Shown here: in pieces, positions 59,103 to 64,000 of the stretch | Layout: the number at the start of each line of letters is the position of its first letter | How positions within the stretch are numbered: position 1 is the first letter of the stretch | NCBI RefSeq assembly: GCF_002737755.1 | Contig: NZ_PEGH01000012.1 | Location: 62,001 to 126,000, forward strand | Reading direction: 5' to 3' | Source of the DNA: Caulobacter sp. BP25 | GTDB lineage: Bacteria; Pseudomonadota; Alphaproteobacteria; Caulobacterales; Caulobacteraceae | Length of the DNA: 64,000 nt | Program-made: the position numbers and the translations under genes | The notes under the pieces: model-generated | Database searches by the model: none | What the model was told of the DNA's origin: nothing | Seen by the model: only the letters and a program-made list of their open reading frames with translations

Positions 59103-60241
59103 CCGGCCGTTCCCGTCCAGGCCGGCGCGGTGCGGGCCCGCTTGGTCGCCCGGCGGCGCGAGACCTTCTGACGGAAAACCTGTGAGAAACCCCAGCCCAT
59201 CGCTATCAGCGGCACCAGATACTGCAGGACGTTGAGTTCCGGACTGTCGGCGCAGGCCGCCTGCACGCCGAAGCCGATGATCCGCACGATGCCAGCGGCC
59301 GCGCCAACGGCGGCGATCCGCTTGCCATAGCCCATGCGGCTGAAGGGCCCGCCGATCACAGCCGCCAGGGCCATGGCCATCAGGGCCAGATTGTAGAGCG
59401 GGCCGGCGAAGCGCGAATGTCCCTCGGCCAGCATCTTTTCCCTGTTCTGCTTCTCCCAGTCCTGGGTGAGGTCGGGGAAGAACAGCTCGTGCGGATAGCG
59501 GTCGGCGATCTTGTAGTGCAGAAGCTCGTCGCTGCGGAACAGGCTGGACAGGTCGAAGGTGTATTCGTCGAACGAGGTGTACTGCAGCACGCCCTGACGC
59601 GAGAATTGCTGGTTTGACCCGTAGCGCATGATCAGAACCGGCTGGCCTTTGCGGGTGGCGATCTCGGCTTCGCGCGACGAATAGGTCGACGCCCCGCCGT
59701 TGGGCATTTCCTGGTGGATGAACAGGTTCTGGATCTTGTTGTCGCGGTTGATCGACTGCGCATAGACCGTCAGGCCCGGACCGGGCTCGGTGAACTGACC
59801 GGGCTGCACCAGAGTCGAGGCGACATCGGTCTTGATCTCGAAGGCCGTCTCGCGGATTTGCCGCGCGCTCCAGGGCTGCAGCCATAGGCCCGAGATCAGC
59901 GAGATCAGGGCGGCTAGGACAGCCAGGCGAATGGCGGGCGAGATCACGGCCCAGCGACTCATGCCGCCGGCGAAACAGACGACGATTTCCTGCTCGGTGT
60001 GCAGCCGGTTCAGCGCCACCAGGGCCGCCACGAACAGCGCCAGCGGCATCATGATCGCCAGCAGCTGGGGTAGGGCCAGCAGGATGATCTTCAGGAACAC
60101 CATCGCGCTCTGGCGCTGCTCCACCAGGACATCGAACTCCGACAGGCTGCGCGCCAGCAAGGCGAGCGCCACCAGGGCCGCGGTCGCCAGAAGCGTCGGA
60201 CCCAGCAACTGGCGGAAGAGATAGCGTTCGATGAGGCGCAT
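59099..60241 (-). CDS. lptF: LPS export ABC transporter permease LptF
   Basis: 380 residues. MRLIERYLFRQLLGPTLLATAALVALALLARSL and three C-terminal helices frame a periplasmic jellyroll (about 125-270); EQEIVVCFAGGMSRW holds the coupling helix. It forms the LptBFG exporter with LptG and unlinked LptB. ATG 60241 is chosen over the frame start at 60451, which runs back toward pepA. It is the first gene of the minus run lptF-lptG-lptD-surA-pdxA-rsmA and diverges from pepA, as in E. coli. Confidence 0.93.
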   Translation of the reverse strand: MRLIERYLFRQLLGPTLLATAALVALALLARSLSEFDVLVEQRQSAMVFLKIILLALPQLLAIMMPLALFVAALVALNRLHTEQEIVVCFAGGMSRWAVISPAIRLAVLAALISLISGLWLQPWSARQIRETAFEIKTDVASTLVQPGQFTEPGPGLTVYAQSINRDNKIQNLFIHQEMPNGGASTYSSREAEIATRKGQPVLIMRYGSNQQFSRQGVLQYTSFDEYTFDLSSLFRSDELLHYKIADRYPHELFFPDLTQDWEKQNREKMLAEGHSRFAGPLYNLALMAMALAAVIGGPFSRMGYGKRIAAVGAAAGIVRIIGFGVQAACADSPELNVLQYLVPLIAMGWGFSQVFRQKVSRRRATKRARTAPAWTGTAG

Positions 60242-60466
60242 GAAGACGGGTTCGGGGCGGATGGATTCGTGGGACGACCCCCGAAGATGCGCCGTTCTAC
60301 ACGGGGGCTTCGTATCGGCACAACCAGGGACCTGACTTGGCCGTTCCGAGTGGGGCTGAACGGAGCCTTTTCTAAGGCGCGGCATTGGACTATGCCCGCT
60401 TGTTGAAGAGGGGGCGCGCGCGGTGATCGCGCCGCCCGCCAAGTCGCCCAAATGCAGGAGCGCGGA

Positions 60467-61948
60467 ATGCGTATCGAGTTCGTTCCCGTCGACACTCAGG
60501 CCGGCGCCACGGCCGCTCTGGCGGTCCTAGCCCACGAGGGCGCGGCCTTGTCGCCGGAAGCCAAGGCGGCCAACGAGGCCACGGGCGGCGCCCTAGCGCG
60601 TGCGATCGCTGGCGGTCGCTTCACTGGCGCCAAGGGGCAGACACTGGATCTCGTCGCGCCGCACGGCCTGGACGCCGCGCGCATCGTGCTGGTCGGCGTC
60701 GACGGATCAGGCGCGGTCGAGCCGGAGGCGGTCGAGACCGCCGCCGCGTCGGCCTATCAGGCTGTGAAGGCCTCGGGCGTCAGCGAGCTCGTCCTGAAGC
60801 TGGGAGCCGATGCCGAGACCGCCGCCCGCGCCGCCTTCGGCGCGCGTCTGGCCGCTTACCGCTTCGACAAGTACCGCACGACCGAAAAGGCCGAGAAGAA
60901 ACCCTCGGTCCAGGTGGTCAAGGTCGCCGCCGCCGATCCGGTTAAGGCCCAGAAGGCTTATGAGCCGCTGTCGGCCCTGGCCGACGCCATCGTGTTCAGC
61001 CGCGACCTCGTCTCCGAGCCGGCCAATATCCTGCATCCAGAAGAGTTCGCCGCCCGCGCCAAGAGCCTGGAAAGCCTTGGCCTGGAGGTCGAAATCCTGG
61101 GCGAGGCCGAGATGGCCAAGCTCGGCATGGGCAGCCTGCTGGGCGTGGGCCAGGGCAGCGTCCGCGAAAGCCAGCTGGTCATCATGAAGTGGATGGGCGC
61201 GGCCGATAAGTCGGCCCAGCCGATCGCTTTCGTCGGCAAGGGTGTCTGCTTCGACACCGGCGGCATCTCCATCAAGCCGGCCGACGGCATGGAGGACATG
61301 AAGTGGGACATGGGCGGCGCTGCCGCGGTGACCGGCGTCATGCACGCCCTGGCCGGCCGCAAGGCCAAGGTCAACGCTATCGGCGTGCTGGGCCTTGTGG
61401 AGAACATGCCTGACGGCAACGCTCAGCGTCCGGGCGACGTGGTCACCTCGATGTCGGGCCAGACGATCGAGGTCATCAACACCGACGCCGAAGGTCGCCT
61501 CGTGCTGGCCGACGCGCTCTGGTACACGCAAGAGCGTTTCAAGCCGCAGTTCATGATCGACCTGGCCACCCTGACCGGCGCGATCATCATCTCGCTGGGC
61601 CACGACTACGCCGGTTTGTTCAGCAATAACGATGGTTTGTCGGAAAAGCTTCTCGCTGCGGGCAAGGCCGAGCGTGAGAGCCTGTGGCGCTTGCCGCTGC
61701 CAGCGTCTTACGAAAAGCAGATCGAAAGCCCGATCGCCGACATGAAGAATATCGGCGGCCGCCCGGCCGGTTCGATCACGGCGGGCCTGTTCCTGCAGAA
61801 GTTCGTCAACGGCGTGCCGTGGGCGCACCTCGACATCGCCTCGGTGGCCTGGAAGAAGCCCTCGACCGATCCGACCGTGCCTGACGGCGCGGCTGGCTTC
61901 GGCGTGCGGCTGCTGAACCGCTTGGTCGCCGACGCCTACGAAGGCTGA
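60467..61948 (+). CDS. pepA: Leucyl aminopeptidase
   Basis: 493 residues. An N-terminal macro-like domain (about 1-165) joins the M17 catalytic domain. Metal and active-site motifs: FVGKGVCFDTGGISIKPADGMEDMKWDMGG and NTDAEGRLVLADAL, the family signature. It removes N-terminal residues with two metal ions. ATG 60467 has AGGAG at the right spacing; ATG 60452 is inside that site. The arrangement lptF | pepA-holC agrees with E. coli. Confidence 0.96.
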   Translation: MRIEFVPVDTQAGATAALAVLAHEGAALSPEAKAANEATGGALARAIAGGRFTGAKGQTLDLVAPHGLDAARIVLVGVDGSGAVEPEAVETAAASAYQAVKASGVSELVLKLGADAETAARAAFGARLAAYRFDKYRTTEKAEKKPSVQVVKVAAADPVKAQKAYEPLSALADAIVFSRDLVSEPANILHPEEFAARAKSLESLGLEVEILGEAEMAKLGMGSLLGVGQGSVRESQLVIMKWMGAADKSAQPIAFVGKGVCFDTGGISIKPADGMEDMKWDMGGAAAVTGVMHALAGRKAKVNAIGVLGLVENMPDGNAQRPGDVVTSMSGQTIEVINTDAEGRLVLADALWYTQERFKPQFMIDLATLTGAIIISLGHDYAGLFSNNDGLSEKLLAAGKAERESLWRLPLPASYEKQIESPIADMKNIGGRPAGSITAGLFLQKFVNGVPWAHLDIASVAWKKPSTDPTVPDGAAGFGVRLLNRLVADAYEG

Positions 61949-61959
61949 TCCGAAGAGGC

Positions 61960-62058
61960 TGTCATCCCGGCCCAGCGCAAAGCGCGCCGAGCCGGGACCG
62001 CCCCAAGCGCCGCGTTTGTCGCGGTCCCGGGTCTTCGCTACGCTCGCCCGGGATGACA
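61960..62058. repeat. Palindromic intergenic repeat, family 1, copy 3
   Basis: TGTCATCCCGG (61960-61970) and CCGGGATGACA (62048-62058) bound the element. Inside are CGCAAAGCGCG, as in copy 2, and CTTCGCTACGCTCG, related to copy 1. It occupies the pepA-holC gap. Confidence 0.85.
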
Positions 62059-62068
62059 GGGAATTTCG

Positions 62069-62530
62069 ATGACGGCTAACCCCTGTGAGGTCTGGTTCTA
62101 TCACCTTGAGCGCAGCCCGCTCGAGGCGGTGCTGCCCGAGCTTCTGGAAAAGACGCTGGGCAGGGGCTGGAAGGCGCTAGTGCGCGGCGGCGACCCCAAG
62201 CGGATCGAGGCGCTGGACCAGCAACTCTGGACGTATCGCGAGGACAGCTTCCTGCCGCATGGCCTGGCCAGCGAGCCGATGGCCGAGCGCCAGCCGGTGC
62301 TGCTGACCAGCGAGGACGGTAACCCCAACCACGGCGACGCGATCTTCCTGATCGATGGAGCGAATCCGGGCGATCTTTCCGGGGTTTCTCGCTGCATCCT
62401 GCTGTTCGACGGCCGCGACGACCTGGCCCTGGCGGAAGCGCGCGGGCGTTGGTCGGTGTTCAAGAAGGCGGGCCATCCGGTGTCGTACTGGCGACAGGGC
62501 GCTGAGCGTGGTTGGGAGAAACAGGCATGA
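62069..62530 (+). CDS. holC: DNA polymerase III chi subunit
   Basis: 153 residues. EVWFYHLERSPLEAVLPELLEKTLGRGWKALVRG, LWTYREDSFLPHG and GRWSVFKKAGHPVSYWRQG are typical HolC features. Chi links the clamp loader to single-strand binding protein. The stop overlaps the start of the next gene (ATGA), so the lipoprotein is translated with holC. Confidence 0.94.
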   Translation: MTANPCEVWFYHLERSPLEAVLPELLEKTLGRGWKALVRGGDPKRIEALDQQLWTYREDSFLPHGLASEPMAERQPVLLTSEDGNPNHGDAIFLIDGANPGDLSGVSRCILLFDGRDDLALAEARGRWSVFKKAGHPVSYWRQGAERGWEKQA

Positions 62531-62874
62531 AGCGGATCGCGGCGGGTCTGGGCGTCGCGCTCACCTTGGCGTTGGCGTCATGCTCTAGCGCGCCGGAACC
62601 CGCGCCGCCGCCGCCTCCCAGCACGCCCACCGCGCCGCCGGCCATCGCCCTGCCGCCGCCGCCGGCCGCCGAACCAGAGAACGACCAGTGCGGCCTGAAG
62701 GAGGCGCAGGCCTTTGTCGGCAAGCCTCGCACCAGCCTGCCGGCGCCCGTCGACCCTTCGCGCTGGCGCGTGGCCTGCACGACGTGTCCGGTGACCATGG
62801 ACTACCGCCCCGACCGCTTGAACATCCTCTTCAACGCCGACACAGGCGTCGTCCAGCAGGTGAAGTGCGGGTAG
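62527..62874 (+). CDS. I78-family peptidase inhibitor lipoprotein
   Basis: 115 residues. A lipoprotein signal with ALASC (C19) is followed by a Pro/Ala-rich spacer (about 25-55) and an I78 domain: CGLKEAQAFVGKP and TMDYRPDRLNILFNADTGVVQQVKCG. Family members are small inhibitors of serine peptidases, first described in fungi; bacterial ones are thought to act in the periplasm. It overlaps holC by four bases. I see no peptidase partner nearby other than cytoplasmic PepA. Confidence 0.86.
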   Translation: MKRIAAGLGVALTLALASCSSAPEPAPPPPPSTPTAPPAIALPPPPAAEPENDQCGLKEAQAFVGKPRTSLPAPVDPSRWRVACTTCPVTMDYRPDRLNILFNADTGVVQQVKCG

Positions 62875-62962
62875 CGGCGGGCCTCTCTTGCCTTAAGCAG
62901 ACGTCCTGGCTTGGTTCGTCGAAAGCCAAGGTCCAAGGTCTCCTGGGCATGGAGTCTCGACA

Positions 62963-63337
62963 ATGCGACATTTGACGTTGAGAGGCGCGCTGATCTTGCT
63001 GCTCGCGACGGCGGGTGGAGCGGCCGCCGCGCAATCGGGTCCGGCCACGCGACATTCCGCCGGTGGCAAGACCATAGCCGGTTCGCCGGCGCGAGGTCTG
63101 GTTTTCGCCCGGCGCGAATGCGCCAGCTGTCACACCGTGCAGGGCGACATGGCCAGTCCTAAGTTGGGCGCGCCGACCTTCGAGCAGATTGCTGTTATCT
63201 ATCAGGGATATCGGCTGGATTGGGAGCTGGAGACCATTTCGCAGGTTGGCCACTACGCCATGCCGACCAAGCCGATGAGCGGAGCCGACATCGCCGATGT
63301 GGCGGCCTATGTGGCGTCGCTAAAGCCGTCGCGCTGA
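62963..63337 (+). CDS. Small cytochrome c, periplasmic
   Basis: 124 residues. Signal peptide (about 1-23) and one haem motif CASCH (C53, C56, H57). An axial-Met candidate lies in HYAMPTKPMSGAD, near the end. The fold agrees with class I cytochromes c such as those feeding terminal oxidases. It is preceded by a gap of 88 bp from the lipoprotein gene. A bidirectional terminator follows. Confidence 0.9.
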   Translation: MRHLTLRGALILLLATAGGAAAAQSGPATRHSAGGKTIAGSPARGLVFARRECASCHTVQGDMASPKLGAPTFEQIAVIYQGYRLDWELETISQVGHYAMPTKPMSGADIADVAAYVASLKPSR

Positions 63338-63370
63338 GGCCTAGCTTTCGTCAACCGTCCCAAAACGAAA

Positions 63371-63392
63371 GAGGCCGGCTTCTGCCGGCCTC
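63371..63392. terminator. Bidirectional terminator
   Basis: GAGGCCGGC (63371-63379) and GCCGGCCTC (63384-63392) form a perfect 9-bp stem with TTCT loop. AAACGAAA lies on the left and GTTTCC on the right, so both convergent transcripts (cytochrome c and the minus-strand gene) could end here. Confidence 0.8.
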
Positions 63393-63422
63393 GTTTCCGT
63401 CTGTGCTCTCGGGGGGCGAAGC

Positions 63423-63821
63423 CTATCGCTTGCCGACGCCCGGGAACATCGCCACGCCGTCGTCGAACACGCCCAGATAGCCCAGCTCACCCAGCAGCGG
63501 TGTCAGATCTTCAACCAAGTCGCCCGAGCGCGGCAGGTGGGACGGGCGGCCTTCCTGGTCGTGAAGGCGGTAGACGGTCCACATCTTGCCCTTCGGCGCG
63601 GGCGAGCCCGGCGGAATGAACTTGTGCTCCCAGCCCACGAGTGCGGGCGAGCGGCCGATCTCGATGTCGAACGGACGGTCCCGGAAGGCCAGGTCCATCT
63701 CGATCCGCATGGCTTCGCCGATCCGGTCGTTGACCCATTGGCCGAACGATTCCAGCACCACCTGGGCCGAAAGACCTTCGGGGTTGGCGACGATGTTGTT
63801 GCGGGCGGGGTGCGATGTCAT
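63423..63821 (-). CDS. Conserved-looking protein of unknown function
   Basis: 132 residues when started at the Met of MTSHPARNNIV (63821); frames also begin at 63833 and 63857 (GTG). No ribosome binding site is clear. The protein is cytoplasmic, with VLESFGQWVNDRIGEAMRIEMDLAF and a compact C-terminus. I do not recognise a family. Upstream, CTAAAC-TTCATG-GTTTAG (63857-63874) is a palindrome, next to TTAACC (63850-63855), possibly regulatory. Confidence 0.7.
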   Translation of the reverse strand: MTSHPARNNIVANPEGLSAQVVLESFGQWVNDRIGEAMRIEMDLAFRDRPFDIEIGRSPALVGWEHKFIPPGSPAPKGKMWTVYRLHDQEGRPSHLPRSGDLVEDLTPLLGELGYLGVFDDGVAMFPGVGKR

Positions 63822-63920
63822 GTCGCACACCATGAACGCGAGATGTCTCTTAACCACTAAACTTCATGGTTTAGGGCCGTTTACCCTCTCGAAAAACGAG
63901 AGGCGATTCCAAGGGGGATT

Positions 63921-64000
63921 TTAAGCCTCCGCCTCGGCCAGTTCCTCGGCCAGGGCCATCCAGGTTTCTTCGGCCTCGTCGAGCTTGGATTTGGCGTTGT
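63921..64000 (-). CDS. C-terminus of a probable ABC-F ATPase
   Basis: Only the last 26 codons are inside the window (stop TAA 63923-63921). They read NAKSKLDEAEETWMALAEEL then acidic residues, a coiled-coil end typical of Uup/EttA-like ABC-F proteins. The assignment is tentative because the ATP-binding domains are outside the window. Confidence 0.5.
   Translation of the reverse strand, partial: NAKSKLDEAEETWMALAEELAEAEA

Noticed and set aside
58000..59885. LptG extended to 628 residues
   Set aside because: The extra 261 residues lie inside lptF in another frame and are Arg-rich; the true start is near 59102.
1..64000. CRISPR arrays, insertion sequences, prophage, tRNA or rRNA genes
   Set aside because: No regularly spaced direct repeats, transposase or integrase frames, or tRNA-like cloverleaf sequences were found on reading both strands; only palindromic intergenic repeats occur.

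Overview
The window is about two thirds G+C, densely coded and free of insertion sequences, prophage genes, CRISPR arrays, tRNA and rRNA. Gene content and order point to Caulobacter or a very close alphaproteobacterial relative: repeated ECF sigma/anti-sigma units with small DUF6249-like membrane proteins, an HWE-type histidine kinase, a TonB-dependent receptor, GANTC (CcrM-type) sites and alphaproteobacterial intergenic palindromes. The species assignment is inference from protein sequence and layout.

Region by region. 1-7471: a glycan-use locus. A fucose-permease-like MFS transporter (cut by the window edge) diverges from four exported glycosidases: GH29 alpha-L-fucosidase, GH43, GH92 alpha-mannosidase with a C-terminal F5/8-type domain, and GH27 alpha-galactosidase. 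7532-11444: an ABC transporter of the YbbA/YbbP type facing a TesA-like SGNH hydrolase; the permease gene carries a one-base frameshift in a C5 tract. 11457-15963: a two-domain beta-propeller phytase, a DUF2147 protein, a 2H phosphoesterase, an ArsC/YffB-like protein and a HAD phosphatase. 16010-18928: two ECF sigma factor cassettes in tandem, each with an anti-sigma-like protein, plus three related small membrane proteins. 19007-24091: panB, a YfgM-like protein, bamB and der. 24095-29097: a soluble PAS chemoreceptor (opposite strand), an SDR oxidoreductase, an SBF transporter and purF. 29094-34666: cvpA, radA, alr, marC and dnaB, all on the minus strand. 34875-38749: a TonB-dependent receptor and the rpsF-rpsR-rplI operon.

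38987-43382 holds stand-alone genes: DUF2059, an unknown secreted protein, a sterol-desaturase-like protein, a membrane AraC regulator, a secreted peroxiredoxin and a group II truncated haemoglobin. 43481-49688 is an envelope and fatty-acid cluster: fabD-fabG-acpP-fabF-mltG-yicC-gmk. 49734-51966 has a GlsB-like protein, a 38-residue membrane protein and an HWE histidine kinase. 52125-60241 (minus) joins lptF-lptG-lptD-surA-pdxA-rsmA, so LPS transport and outer-membrane folding genes form one run. Facing it are pepA, holC, an I78-inhibitor lipoprotein and a cytochrome c. The window ends with an unknown gene and the tail of what looks like an ABC-F ATPase.

Two palindromic repeat families sit between genes. 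One has TGTCATCCCGG / CCGGGATGACA ends (three copies, near 33.1, 44.5 and 62.0 kb). The other has TAGAGC...GCTCTA ends (three copies at 52.0-53.05 kb), and two of these supply the stop codons of rsmA and pdxA. I found no clearly new multi-gene machine. The most interesting candidates are the double ECF/DUF6249-like array with a hairpin over its first ribosome binding site, the frameshifted YbbP-like permease, and the repeats that end genes.
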